Source of the DNA: Larimichthys crocea
Lineage: Eukaryota; Chordata; Actinopteri; Sciaenidae
Reading direction: 5' to 3'
DNA: 64,000 nt
Assembly (NCBI RefSeq): GCF_000972845.2
Contig: NC_040016.1
Span: 10,250,701 to 10,314,700 of the forward strand
Within the stretch, counting starts at the first letter, position 1, and every line of letters begins with the position of its first letter. The translations under genes were made by a program, and so were the position numbers. Positions 13,331 through 35,994 of this stretch are shown here, piece after piece. The notes under the pieces were generated by a model. The model worked only from the letters and a program-made list of their open reading frames with translations, was not told where the DNA came from and searched no databases.

Positions 13331-14990
13331 CGATGCAAGCAAATGTTACTAACACATAAAATCGTGGTGAAAATGCTTATAAAGTAAAAAATATCAACGA
13401 TTTCTGACAAAATATTGGTGAAATATGATGATAAATCGATATAAAAGATCACATTTTTGGTGTGAAATGCCATAAACAGGTTTTAATTTTAAGCTGATTT
13501 AGTTCAAGTGATTGCTGAGGGATATTATAAGCAAGGATATGACTGTGATTATGTTTTATTTCGAGTATCGCCTGTTTGTTTGGAAGAAATTAGCAAAATG
13601 TCAAGTTTTTTTTTTTTTTTAGTTGTTGTAACTAACAAACTAGAGTTGAATGTGGAAATGAACAGTAGCGACGTGAACGCATCATATTTAGTTTCTGCAC
13701 TTTGTGTCCACAACAAATAAAATGGCTTCTGATTAGTGTTTGATTCAGTTTGTTTGGCAGGTTTTTACAAGTTTCCTATTCTCAACAACTATGAACTGTC
13801 ACACAAGTTTGTATAACTGCTTTCTGTACAACTCGTCACCTGTTTAGTTATCTGCATTTATAGATTAAATACTCAGCACCAAAGGTCAGCTTACATTTTT
13901 TATTTTCTTGTGTTGCATCGCAGACCAAGTTTTTGTTATCGTTTTCCTCCTTCTCTTGTAAACCAAATCCTGAAGGAGAGACCTGAGTCCTGAAGAGACT
14001 CTTCCACATCAGAATGATCACTGTGATCACAAACAATATATTTACATTTTGCAGAATTAAATAGACCATTTTCAAGGAGGGTTAGGGATATTTTGACATG
14101 TAGTAACAGTAGGAAAGACACAGGTGTAAAATAAATTGCTTCAGTTTCAGGGTCTTTATATTGTGAATGCTGATTTATTGTCATTTATATAGCTTACTAA
14201 GACATTAGAGTAGATTATTAGTAAACAGTGCTTTTTCTACTATTAGAAGAAACATATCTACTGTGAAAAATCCTTTTGTAAAATGAACAATCTCAAACAC
14301 ACAGAAACACAGCCACATAAAACTACAGATTTAACACAAAAGTCATTCTTTGTGTAAAGATAGTGTCGGCCTCATTTCATCTGCAGGTTTAAAACCGCTG
14401 CTCCTTTTTCCATCTTTTCTAGGTCAGTCTGGTCATTTTCAAAACAGGTAGGCTTCAGAGATTTGATGTGACGGGGCTTCTCCCTGCATCTTTTTTATTT
14501 TGTCCCGATGAAGTAGTTTCAGTCCAGTTCTTTTATTGGTTATAGGAAAAACAGCTCAAGTCATCATTAAGAGCATTAACTGCAATAACAGCAGCACCAG
14601 ACATAAAATATAAAGTAGTAATGATATAAATAAAATATTTCACTATATAAATATGAGAAAAGGGATTGTGTAAAGTCACAGGTGTATACAGATATTGAGA
14701 CATACTACTCTAGGAATATAATCATATGTATACATGTACAATACAAGTATGTATAGTATATAGAGTATTTAATATGACATACTACACTAAAAAGAGACAA
14801 GTGTATAGAAGTTTTGCACAAGTATCCTCTTGGTACAATATCAGCAGTCATGTTTCAGACAGCAGTCCAATTAGATTAAGAGCAGATGAAGTAACAGGTG
14901 GAGGAGCCATCACCCAGTGTCCAAGGAAATGGTCTTGCTTACTTTTTTGATACAAAGGTGTCAATGTTAATGTGTCAATCTTAAATTAAT
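13331..14990. other. Intergenic stretch with no supported gene
   Basis: AT-rich DNA between the divergent genes szrd1 and fbxo42. Open frames here are short and of low complexity. I see no splice-consistent exon. Confidence 0.5.
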
Positions 14991-14999
14991 AAAAGCCTT

Positions 15000-15140
15000 C
15001 ATTTACATGTGCCCTGTGATAAGCTGTTGACTTCCGTCCAGAGTGTACCCCGTCCCTCGCCCAAAGTCAGCTGGGATAGGCTCCAGCCCCACTGTAACCT
15101 TGATAAGGATAAGAGGTTACAGATAATGGATGGATGTAAT
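15000..15140 (+). mobile_element. Teleost LINE tail of the GGATAGGCTCCAGC type
   Basis: The segment contains GTGTACCCCGTCCCTCGCCC, then AGCTGGGATAGGCTCCAGCC, and ends in GATAATGGATGGATG. This is the 3' end of an abundant fish non-LTR retrotransposon family. A second copy lies at 24355-24570. Confidence 0.8.
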
Positions 15141-15239
15141 AACATCCAGTGGCAATCTGGTCTAATATTTAGTAAAATAATGAGATGAGTAAAACTTGAG
15201 AATATTGGTTCCTCGTCATTGTGAAGGTGAATGGATGGT

Positions 15240-15475
15240 ATCTGCATGTGTGGTTCCCATCTTGAAGCATGGAGGAGGAGGTGTGGTGGTGTGGGGGTGT
15301 TTTGCTGGTGACACTGTTGATGATTTATTTAAAATTCAAGGCCACAATTGCTACCATAGTATTCGGCAGTGACCATGTCATCTTGTTTGAGCGTAGTGGG
15401 ACTATCATTTGTTTTTCAACAGGACAATGACCGTAAACTTACCTCCAGGCTTTGTAAGGGATATTTGACCTAAAA
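15240..15475 (+). pseudogene. Tc1-like transposase remnant
   Basis: Conceptual translation gives VVPILKHGGGGVVVWGCFAG and later FVFQQDNDRKLTSRLCKGYL, which are the catalytic-region signatures of Tc1/mariner transposases (the WGCFA block and the QQDND block that includes a catalytic aspartate). Stops and frame changes interrupt it, and no intact termini are visible, so it is a dead fragment. Confidence 0.85.
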
Positions 15476-15484
15476 GGAGAGTGA

Positions 15485-16425
15485 TGAGTGAGAGTGCTAC
15501 ATCAGATCAGGATCGTGGCTGCTGCTGTGATCCTGCACGACGTCCACTACGCATATTATTACTGTCATTATTACTACCATATCTGCTACTGTGGTCATTT
15601 TATCATTCATTGTGATTCATTGTCATTTTGTCAGTCATTGTAATTGTACAATATGTTTGTGTTGATTTGTCCTGTACATGTGACATCCATTGCACGTCTG
15701 TCCGTCCTGGGAGAGGGATCCCTCCTCTGTGGCTCTTCCTGAGGTTTCTTCCACCTTTTTTGTGGGCAAGTTTTTCCTCACTCGAACCGAGGGTCTAATA
15801 CGGTGGCCCTGAAGTGCAAAACACAACAGCAAATTCAAAAACACAATAGCAAATCGAATAACACAACAGCAAATTCAAAAACACAATAGCAAATTGAATA
15901 ACACAACAGCAAATCAAATAACACAACAGCAAATCGAATAACACATTAGCAAATTCAAAACGGAAAGTGTAGGTACCCTCGGGTGACATGAATCGTCACT
16001 GATTGGACTGGTGGTCCTTTGAACCGGAAAGACATGGCTTACATGTTTTCAAAATATGAGCGCTGTTAGTGTCAATGTATGCGCTGCTATAAAGGATATT
16101 TTGATGCACGACATGGACATGACGTGCATCAAAATATTCTTTAATAGCAGCGCGTACGATTTATGTCGCCCGACAGCGCCGGTCCTGGCCACATTTGCGC
16201 CCTGGGCGAACACCTATTGCTATTGTGTTATTCGATTTGCTGTTGTGTTATATGATTTGCTATTGTGTTTTTGAAATTTCTGTTGTGTTTTGCACTTCAG
16301 GGCCATCGTAGTCTAAGGACAGAGGGTGTCACTCCCTGTACAGATTGTAAAGCCCTCTGAGGCAAATGTACTTTGTGACTTTGGGCCATACAAATAAAAT
16401 CTGATTTGATTTGATTCGATATGAG
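15485..16425 (+). mobile_element. Teleost non-LTR retrotransposon 3' region, split by a later insertion
   Basis: The left part (15485-15798) contains GTTTCTTCCACC and TTTTTCCTCACTCGAACCGA. The right part (16311-16425) contains GATTGTAAAGCCCTCTGAGG and ends in AATAAAATCTGATTTGATTT. Together they form the standard tail of a common fish LINE family. The two parts join cleanly if the 512-bp element at 15799-16310 and one copy of GTCTAA are removed. Confidence 0.8.
15799..16310. mobile_element. 512-bp non-autonomous inverted-repeat transposon, nested in the LINE tail
   Basis: The termini are inverted repeats starting TACGGTGGCCCTGAAGTGCA (left) and TACGATGGCCCTGAAGTGCA (right, minus strand). The element is flanked by direct GTCTAA copies at 15793-15798 and 16311-16316, a likely 6-bp target duplication. 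Inside the left end are seven exact-length 20-bp repeats of the ACACAACAGCAAAT type (15821-15960). The right end carries about four copies inverted (16214-16290). A further palindrome with about 30-bp arms lies at 16081-16153. No transposase is encoded. The superfamily is not clear to me; the 6-bp duplication excludes Tc1 (TA) and typical hAT (8 bp). Confidence 0.8.
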
Positions 16426-16559
16426 ATAGTTTAGTTTTGAAATAAATAACAGTTAAATAGAACCAATAGCAGTAACAGTAAAAAAAAAATCGAATTATTA
16501 TCTAATTATTATATTAAATTGTCATGTTTATGTTGTGCATGTGCACTTTAAACAGTTTA

Positions 16560-16633
16560 TATTTCTAACATTTTTTTTTTTTACCACAGCAGCTGGGGGG
16601 CGCCCTGTTCTTGGTACATTGGACCCACCCTTG

Positions 16634-16677
<44 letters not shown>

Positions 16678-17400
16678 AGTCACAGTCACCGCGGCTGCCG
16701 GAGCGTCGCTGTGCTGCGGAGGACGCTGTTCACAGAGCGGAAGATGGTGACTGTTTGGAGGCTGCAGAGGAACCTCCGGAGCTGATACCGGGGAGAAGGA
16801 GAAGGAGAAGGAACAAGACACAGATCCCACAAAAAAAAAAAAAGACCACGGCTGAAAAACAAACGGTATTAATAACAACGCTGCAACAGTTTGAGGAGTT
16901 TGAATTGACAACATCTGAGAAAGTGACATTAGAGGTTAGCTGCGGCTAACGCTAGCGAAGATTATCAGCTAGCCTGCTGCTGCTAGCCTAGCTCCGTTAG
17001 CTGAGATTTGGGATGATGTCGGTGTCAGTAAGATATAATTATTGACCTGCGGGGTTGTTGTTACATTATTTCTCCAAAGCAGAGGTATTTAAAATAAAAA
17101 AATTTAAAAAACGACTCAGTTGATGCTAGCCTGAGCATAGCTTGGATTGCTCGTGATTAGCATTAGCGTTAGCCTGATGCTAAGTGTGTTTTTAAAACGT
17201 TGAATTTAAACAACACGCGGATGTTAGACGCCGGTTTGCTCAGCGAAATTGAGTCTTTTGGCTTAGTTTGACATATCACACGTTATTCACCTGTTTTTCT
17301 TTATGTAGTCAGCTTTTTTTTTTTTTTTTAAAAGGTGGCTACAGTTAGCATTAGCAACCCCCCCCTAACATGTTCATTTATTATGTGGTGGCTAATTCAG
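16560..17400 (+). promoter_or_regulatory. fbxo42: Presumed fbxo42 promoter and noncoding first exon, with TTAGC/GCTAR cluster
   Basis: From about 16575 the sequence becomes GC-richer and then carries a dense cluster of TTAGC, GCTAAC and GCTAGC words at 16935-17000, 17127-17185 and 17343-17420. The first coding exon begins at an acceptor ending at 17695, so at least one noncoding exon must lie upstream, most likely within 16580-16950. The precise start and donor were not determined. Confidence 0.4.
16632..16676. repeat. (TGCC)n microsatellite in the fbxo42 leader region
   Basis: About eleven uninterrupted TGCC units. They lie about 1 kb upstream of the coding start of fbxo42, in sequence likely to be its promoter or first noncoding exon. 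Confidence 0.9.
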
Positions 17401-17620
17401 ATGTGGCTAACCGGTATAAGGAGAGAAGAGACAGAGGGGACGGTGCTTGTGTGGAGCAGGGCCAGGCAGAAAGCAGCTGAGACTGAAGAAAGAAAGGGCA
17501 CCACCCGTTTGCAGACAATGGATGTGACAATAGAGCTTGTAAATGGCACACAGATATGTTGCTTTGCAGTGTCATTGGGTTTCTTCTTGGGCAGGACGGG
17601 AATCTCTTTTGTTTTTATAA

Positions 17621-23324
<5,704 letters not shown>

Positions 23325-23971
23325 TGCAGCTGCAGGCGGGATCGGGAAGACGGACGCTCCATCCTGTGACCACACAAGGGAATCGACACATAAGGCCTTT
23401 TTCCTCTACAGAAGGATTTTGGGGAAAAGAACATAATCGTTGTTAGATGTTCCACTTCAAATTCACTATTCTCCCTTCTGCCTACCGCAAAGCATTCAAA
23501 ATAAAACACTTTAACTACACTTTGATAAAAAACATTTGTTTGGATGAGAGTCCTGCCTCTGTGTGTGTGTGTGTGTGTGTGTGGAGGAATGTGTGTGTTT
23601 GTGACTGCAGTGATTAGAGAGAACAGGACTTTTTTTTTTTTTTTTTTTTGGTTCCCCAAAAGGTGATCGACCAAACAAAAACATTTCAGTTTTTTTCAGT
23701 GTCACCCTCCCCTGAACTCTCGAAATAGAGGAACTCTGGGGAAAAAACGGACGCTTTTAACAGGAACGGTTGATGATTACCTTTTTGCTTTTTGTATCGC
23801 TCTTTAAGCCTGCAATGTTTACATTGAAAATGGTGTGAGTGTGTGTGTGTGTGTGAGAGAGAGAGAGCGTGTTACGTGTGGTGGTGGTTAAAAGTTGTTG
23901 ACTAATGTGTGTCGGGGCCCATGGTGGGTGAGAGACGTGGCACTGTACTATAAACATAGTTAAACAATAAA
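23325..23971 (+). other. fbxo42: fbxo42 3' untranslated region with AATAAA signal
   Basis: The sequence follows the stop codon directly and contains TG microsatellites at about 23562-23582 and 23840-23855 and a T-rich run at 23630-23649. AATAAA at 23966-23971 is the first clear poly(A) signal and the likely transcript end. Confidence 0.65.
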
Positions 23972-24354
23972 GGCCTCCATGTCTGCTCTGTCACAGTATT
24001 AACACGTCCTGGTGTGTGTATCAAACATCACTGAACATCTAGATTAGATGACGTACATTATTTCCAGATAAATCTCAACTTTTATGCCGATATGGATGAG
24101 ATGTATGGAAGCAAAGAATAATAATAATTTAAACACTAAACACTTCATGTTACTGTTGAATTTCTATAGTTAATGGTTAACTTTCAAACAAGTTCTCAAG
24201 TAATTAAAGTATGCAACATTTAAACAACTATTTAAATTGTCGGAATCCAGCAAGACATTTTTTTTTGTATCTTAAAAATTAATTTTAAACAAACATGTTA
24301 TATTAACAGCTGGTGCACAGTGGTTCACAGCAATAAGGTTTGAGTTTATGTGGT

Positions 24355-24570
24355 TTACTGGTTTTCCTCCCACAGTCCAGAGACATGCAGGTTAATTAGT
24401 GACTCTAAAATGGCTCATAGATGTGAGTGAGTGTGAGTGAGCGACAGTTGCCCTGTGATGAATGATGATGTCCTGTCTAGGGTGTATCCCGACTCTCATC
24501 CAATGTCAGCTGGAATCGGCTCCACAACCTCCCTCCCCGTGACTCTGATGAGGATGAGCGGTTATGAAAA
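24355..24570 (+). mobile_element. Teleost LINE tail remnant
   Basis: The segment contains TTTTCCTCCCACAGTCCAGA, ACATGCAGGTTAATTAGTGA, GTCAGCTGGAATCGGCTCCA and GAGGATGAGCGGTTATGA in the usual order. It is the same family as the copy at 15000-15140, longer but mutated. Confidence 0.8.
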
Positions 24571-30267
<5,697 letters not shown>

Positions 30268-30969
30268 AACACCCCAAACGCCTCAGTATGATTGACTGCA
30301 TTTCATTATAGCTACAGAAGTGGACCATCAACTAACAAAACACTGAAGTTAAAGCACAAGTTCAACATTTTGGTAAATGGGCTTGTTCACCTTCTTTCAT
30401 TTACCATACAGATATGAAGGTGGTGTTGATCTTCTATCGAACTCTCTGCCAGAAAGCGAATAAGCTGATTTCCCAAAATGTCAAACAATTCATCGAAGTG
30501 AGACTCGTTCTGACTCCGGATGCACTCGAGTACTTGATAAAAATGGACACATCTTGCACAGACTCTTAAGATTTTCTCAGATTTAGAGTTGCTGATAAAC
30601 TATCAGGTTTTTACCTTAATACCTCAGTTGATGAATTTACATGCAAAGTCTCTGTTCGCAGTGAACCTGAAATAAGTATAAATAAGAGTTGTGAAACGAC
30701 GGAGCGGCTATAATACTCTGGACAGCTTTGGATTATTAAACATGAGCTCTGTATTGTTTGTCACAGTTTAATGGATAACTCTAGCTGCCTTGTGTGTGTT
30801 TTATGTAAAAACATCTGATGTTTTTATTGACTGATATGAACTACTGGTACCCAACGTCAAGAATGCCATTTGATTTACAGAAATGTAACTTACGGGTAAT
30901 TCAAGCTTTTGAACAGCGGTTGATGACAATAATAATCATGATAATGTTAGTTATGATAACAATAATAAT

Positions 30970-30975
30970 AATAAA
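30970..30975 (+). promoter_or_regulatory. slc25a34: Candidate poly(A) signal of slc25a34
   Basis: AATAAA at the end of an ATA-rich run, about 700 bases after the slc25a34 stop and about 340 bases before the tmem82 start. A GT/T-rich stretch follows, as expected downstream of a cleavage site. Confidence 0.5.
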
Positions 30976-31314
30976 GACATTTTTGTATGAAATGTGTGAA
31001 TTTTGCAACGTGTTTTATTTTAGTTTGTCCCAGTGAAAAGATTTCTGATTGCTCTTTGAGACTAATCATCTTCCTGAGAGGATTTTCAGCCTCTTTCATC
31101 AGGAAGCGATTGAACTGACAAACACACTCAAATCACATTTGACCTTTGGAGCTGAAGCATTGAGCACACTCGGACCTGATCAGTGGGAAGAAATAAAGGC
31201 GACTTAAGGGTTTGGCTCACAGGAATTGTCATGTAATTTCTAATCAGGTTCGTAGATTGAAGTAGCATGAGTGAGAGATCAGAGTGTCCTCGTTGAGACG
31301 AGGTTGACATTAAA

Positions 31315-33082
31315 ATGTTTCTCCCCTTCCCCTGGATCCTGGGAACTTCTGAATCGATGCCTTTTGATTCAAACCCAATAGACTCTTTTTTTCAAGGTGA
31401 GTTGACTTTTTCTGCCTCGTGGCAATAAAATACGCATGTGTGAAGTAGTTTCTTTACATAAATGTTGTTTGATTATGGTGTTTCTTTTCAAGGTCTTGTG
31501 GGTGCATGTGGAATATCAGTGGTGTGCAATTTGATGAGAGTTTACTACTTCCTTCAAACATTCAGGTGAATTTACTCTGTGGAAATGAAAGAAACAATTT
31601 AATATAGATTTTTCTCTATGTGCAATATATTCAGTATAATTTTCTCTCCGCACAGTGATTCTGAATCTGAAAATGAAAGCAAACAGAGATCATCCTCACA
31701 GAGCAATGTTTTGAGAGGGAACTGGAAAACATCTCTCCAGTTCTGGTCTCTGGTGGTCCTCCTGTCCCTGGTGGGCTCGAGGGTTTCCTCTCTGATAGTG
31801 CTGGAGTTTTCTCTCCGAGCTGTTTCTGCCTGGGCATCATCAGGACTGGTGAGTTCCTCATGTTAAATGTTTGTTATTGTGCTCAACACACTAATCTGTC
31901 TGACCTATGTTCCTGTATCTGTTTGAACACCAGGACGCCAATTGCAGAAGCCTAGACTTGCTCCTCATCCAGAGCCAGTTCTCCCTGGGTTGCGGCCTCA
32001 CCTGTACTCTGGTATTCCTCCATCAGGGGGCTCCACGCAGCTCCTTCAACTTGTTTCTAGCAGCTGCTCTCAGCTGGGCACTGGCAAGCATCAGCCACAG
32101 TCTGTGGAGCCATGTGGCTAGACTCTACCCACTACATAGCACAGAGCGTTACTGTGGGAAATGCATCACCCTCCTGACCTCCGGACACGCCATATTGGCT
32201 TCTCTGCAAAGAGCGGTTGTCTTGGCCTTTGCTCTAGCAACTGTGGCTTCCACCGCTACAGTTTATGACCACTTCCTGTCCCAGAAGGATGCTCTAAAGT
32301 TTCTCCATTGACACTCTGCTACACTATGTTGGTGGTCTATGTTCAAGGTGATTATCTGGCCAACTATTTGGGGAATGAAAATGGAAGTCTACTGGAGAAA
32401 GAAGATTAGAAACTAGAAACTACTACAGTTTGGTCACCCATGCATAAAAAAGACACAAGTCAGCCAAGTCACACAACACAAATGAAAGAACACAATTTAA
32501 CACATGTTCAAAAAGCTCTGGAGCACACCTAGCCACTAAGTTTAAAACTATGTTGATGTTAGGAAAGACAATCAAACAATGTCAGAAACACAACCCATAG
32601 CTCAGGGAACAGGCGGGTATCCTTCCATTCAAAGGTTTAACTGCTGTTGGCACAAAAAGATCTTTAAGCTTCATTGTGTAACTCTCAATTTTGCACAGAG
32701 GACCAGAATCGGCAGACTGGAACAAAAGCCTTGTTGGACACTGTAGTGGTGCGACTGGGAGGCTTACTGGTGCTCATGCTGACCATGGGTTACTGGTCTG
32801 ATGTCCTTCACGTCCTCATCACTTTCCTGGGTGAAGCCGCATGCCTGCTGCCCTCTCAGGACCTGCTGCAATCTGTGTTAGAGGTCTGTATCATCATTTA
32901 GGCAATTACTTCTACTTCTTCATGTAGTCATTATATATTTGTTAGTTGTCAGTAATGTTGAATAACATGAAAATTTGAAAGTGTTAATTGTCATGCTTTG
33001 TTTTTAGGAGGAAGACACAAGCTCAAGCGAATCCAGTCACAAACCAAAGGAACGCAGACGGAAAACATCAGATGTAGGGTGA
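31315..33082 (+). pseudogene. tmem82: Transmembrane protein 82 gene, reading frame broken by an apparent 1-nt deletion
   Basis: Six exons: 31315-31396, 31493-31565, 31656-31848, 31934-32347, 32699-32883, 33008-33082. TMEM82 is a multi-pass membrane protein of unknown function, in mammals next to SLC25A34. Matches include GLVGACG, SLIVLEFSLRAVSA, QFSLGCGLTCTL, RYCGKC and VVVRLGGLLVLML. Exons 1-4 are in phase up to a TTT run at 32300-32302; there the frame shifts and meets TGA at 32309-32311, giving a 241-aa truncated product. One base on, the frame reads PLTLCYTMLVVYVQ, which matches the family, and continues through exons 5 and 6 with correct phase to TGA at 33080-33082; the uninterrupted family-length protein would be about 340 aa. 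The exon 5 donor (GAG|GTCTGT) is weak. It could be a true inactivating deletion, a polymorphism or an assembly error in a T homopolymer. I label it broken, not proven dead. Confidence 0.8.
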
Positions 33083-33282
33083 TGGTGTACCTGCAGTCTA
33101 CCTCAAATATCAATGACTACCTCCAACGTCAAGATGTGCTAATACTTGATATTAATAATAAAATAATAAAAGGATTACTGTGACTGTTTTTGAGTCTTGA
33201 GACATAAAGAGACTGTTTTTGTTGTTCTGGATGATGTTTTTTCTGTATGACACAGCATAATTATACCAAACCCAAGTCGTTT

Positions 33283-33288
33283 AATAAA
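33283..33288 (+). promoter_or_regulatory. tmem82: Candidate poly(A) signal of tmem82
   Basis: AATAAA about 200 bases after the last tmem82 stop codon. A second, earlier site (AATAAA within 33158-33170) is also possible. Confidence 0.45.
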
Positions 33289-35970
33289 AGTCTTGAAAGC
33301 TACACAGCAGCTGTCTCCAATGTGGTCATGGACAGAAAGTATTAATTACATGTACTCAGTGTTGAACTCAAGAAGCTTTATGGTGCTTTTTTTTTAACAC
33401 ATGAATTCAACTATTTCTTCAGTAGATTAGATTAGTATTTTCGTGAATTTCGTGAATAATACATTGATGATTCGAGAGGAATTGGTCAGGAGGGTGTTTA
33501 CTTCATAAGACTGTAATCATCCGGATGACACACTGGCATGCATAGTCCACTGAAGATCACCATATGTCACTAATTTAAGGAGCGCGTCACCAATTTTACA
33601 CAAGAAGTACAGCTCAGCCTGCGAAACCAGTTCTTTAATGTATAATTAGATGATTAGAAATGATGTCATTTTGTGACTCTGGAGGCAGCTTTGTAAAGTT
33701 TGAAAAGAAAAACCCCTGACAAGGTCATCAGAGTTATCTTCAGGTATCAGGTATAGGCAAAGAAGTTGCTTAGGAGCCAGGAGTGAGGGAGGGGGAACCA
33801 ACATTTTTAGAGCCTGACTCTAACTAGAGATTAAAGTCAAGATATTTCAGCCTCTGTTGCTTTAATTTTCACCATTTATTGTTTGATCTGCCCTTTCACA
33901 ATTCCCTCCTCCTCTGCTCAAAGCAGACAAACAGTCTAACTCCAGTTGAGGAACATTTATGTAAAGTAACAGTGTTTCTCCCTTAAAAGTAGCTTTTCCA
34001 CCCCTGAAGATGTTTACAGTTAGGAAGTCAACATCGACTGATTTTTGCGAACATGTAATTGTCACTGTTTTTCTTATCTGCTGTGTTTCTTCCTGTTCCT
34101 TCCCCTTCACTTCCCCTCATTCTCCTTCTATTGTTGCCCCGCTCGCCCAAAATTGAGGATTGCAGTAAAAGAAATTATACTGTGCTGATGGTTGCGTAAA
34201 TTGAAAAGTCATGCAGAAGCAGAAGCGGTGAAGAAGTTCATAGAGTTTAATGAGGATTTTGGCTGTTGAAGGGGGCGGAGCGTGGAGGTCTGGGGATTGT
34301 GTCATCAGTAGGCATGCTCCCTCCTGCAACCGTGACATCACTGCAGCATTCCTTTCCACGGAGCTGGAACAACAGAGACCCCCATCACTCTCCTCATCTC
34401 CGTCTCCTGTTCACCCTCTTTCGCACATTCCTGCCTCACTCCTCTCTCACGCTGACCTACATTGATCAGGAAAGTTTTATTCAACATTTACACTCCTTGC
34501 TCCATCCTCCCTTTTTTGACTCTTAGGAGAGGAGTAGACCTCACAAGGGTTGGCTCCGGAAACTAACCACAATATTTTTGCTGATCGGCAGACCTGATAT
34601 TGCTCACCAGACTCACTCAAACACAACAAAGCAGCTTTTTCATGGCTCTCTCTTAGACATCACTCACTGTTGCCCCCCTCTCTCTCTCTCTCTCACTCAC
34701 TCTCCTAATGCACCAATATCTCCTCTTGCACAATGCCCTGATTCATTGCACTGTATTGCTCTGCTCCTTTGCAGTCGCTTTGAACACAAAAGCTCCATCA
34801 GGAGAGTCCAGTGAAGTCCACCACACATTGGTGAGGCACAAATGGACGCAATGCCTTGTCACACTGATAGTGAGTCAAGGCTAAAATGATATAATGTAGT
34901 GGGGGAAGGGAAGAAGGAAAGTGGGAGAAGAAAAAAGGAGGCAGACTCAATGAGTGAGGTAGGGAAAATAAAGCTAACAGAACAATAAGGCAGAGCTGCA
35001 CAGGAGAGAGAGAGAGAGAACAGTTTGAGATAGAGATTTGCTAGAAAAGGCAGGTACAGTCACATCCTGCTGGCATGCAAAAAGATAAAGAAGTGGGAGG
35101 TGGCTGTGCGTCTCTGCCTGTCTATTTAAGGGCGAAAACCTTATGAGATACTTTATGATACTGAATATTGCCTTTGTAAAAAGTCAGAGTGTGTGGCTTT
35201 GGTTTAGATTGCCCAACTTTTGCATGCCTTTCTCTGTGTGTCTATGTGCATGCATGCCAGTATGAGTGGATGTGTGTGCGTGCGCCTGCCAAGTTTTCAT
35301 AGTGGGCGAATGTGTCATGTTTTTTTACTGCACTTTGCCCGAGATTAACTGTTCACCTTTTACGGTTGGGAGGGAGGTGGTATTGTCATTCAGCCAGAGA
35401 AGGAGGAGGGGTCGACGGCCCAGAGAGTTGGGGAGGGAGGTACAGAAGGAAAAGGAGTGGCCTTCTGCTGATAGTCGCCCTCTCTACCGGAGTAAAGTCT
35501 TCTCTCAGTGGCAGCTTACAGGAGGGAAAACAAACCAGAAGTTTTGAGATACAGAACAGGGAAGGAGAAAGAAGAAAAGGCAGAGCTGTCTTCAAACCAC
35601 TGTTTTTCCCAGGTATGTAATGGCAGCTCACAGCCAGAGTGAGTGGGTTTAAAGGAAACAGATGATTCACATTTGTGCTTTTTTGCCTCTAAAACCATTC
35701 ATCATGGGTAATAAGAGCTGTGAGTGTGTGAACTTACCTCTCTAAAGTGAGAGTGAGCTCTCCCACAAAGTTGACTTTGAGGGCGTCTACTCTTAGAAGA
35801 GATGATAAGGATGAATTGTCATGTTCAGTATTAGGACGCTTTCTTATTATATTCCAGGGTTGCTTTGAAAGATCAAGTATTGTGTTGAGTCTGTGATGCG
35901 TTTTTGTAAAACGTTAAATGTTGAGCAGTCTTGAGTCGACTCTGTTATAATTGTTCTGTCCTCCTCTTAG
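33289..35970. other. tmem82-fblim1 interval: probable fblim1 promoter and noncoding first exon
   Basis: No coding exon is supported. The pyrimidine/purine-rich part at 34380-35620 has short open frames without family resemblance. A donor-like CCCAG|GTATGT at 35612/35613 could end a noncoding fblim1 exon, because an acceptor at 35969-35970 begins the first coding exon of that gene. CT/AG microsatellite runs lie at 34678-34694 and 35004-35018. Confidence 0.4.
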
Positions 35971-35994
35971 GCTATATGTGGGTTTTATACAGCC

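Noticed and set aside
15821..15960. Seven regular 20-bp repeats resembling a small repeat array such as CRISPR
   Set aside because: The units are head to tail with no spacers, recur inverted at the other end of a transposon-like element, and the genome is a vertebrate.
32674..32901. tmem82 exon 5 read-through ending in VCIII as the true C-terminus
   Set aside because: A downstream acceptor at 33006-33007 continues the frame for 24 residues plus stop. The donor is weak, so read-through remains possible, but I prefer the spliced form.
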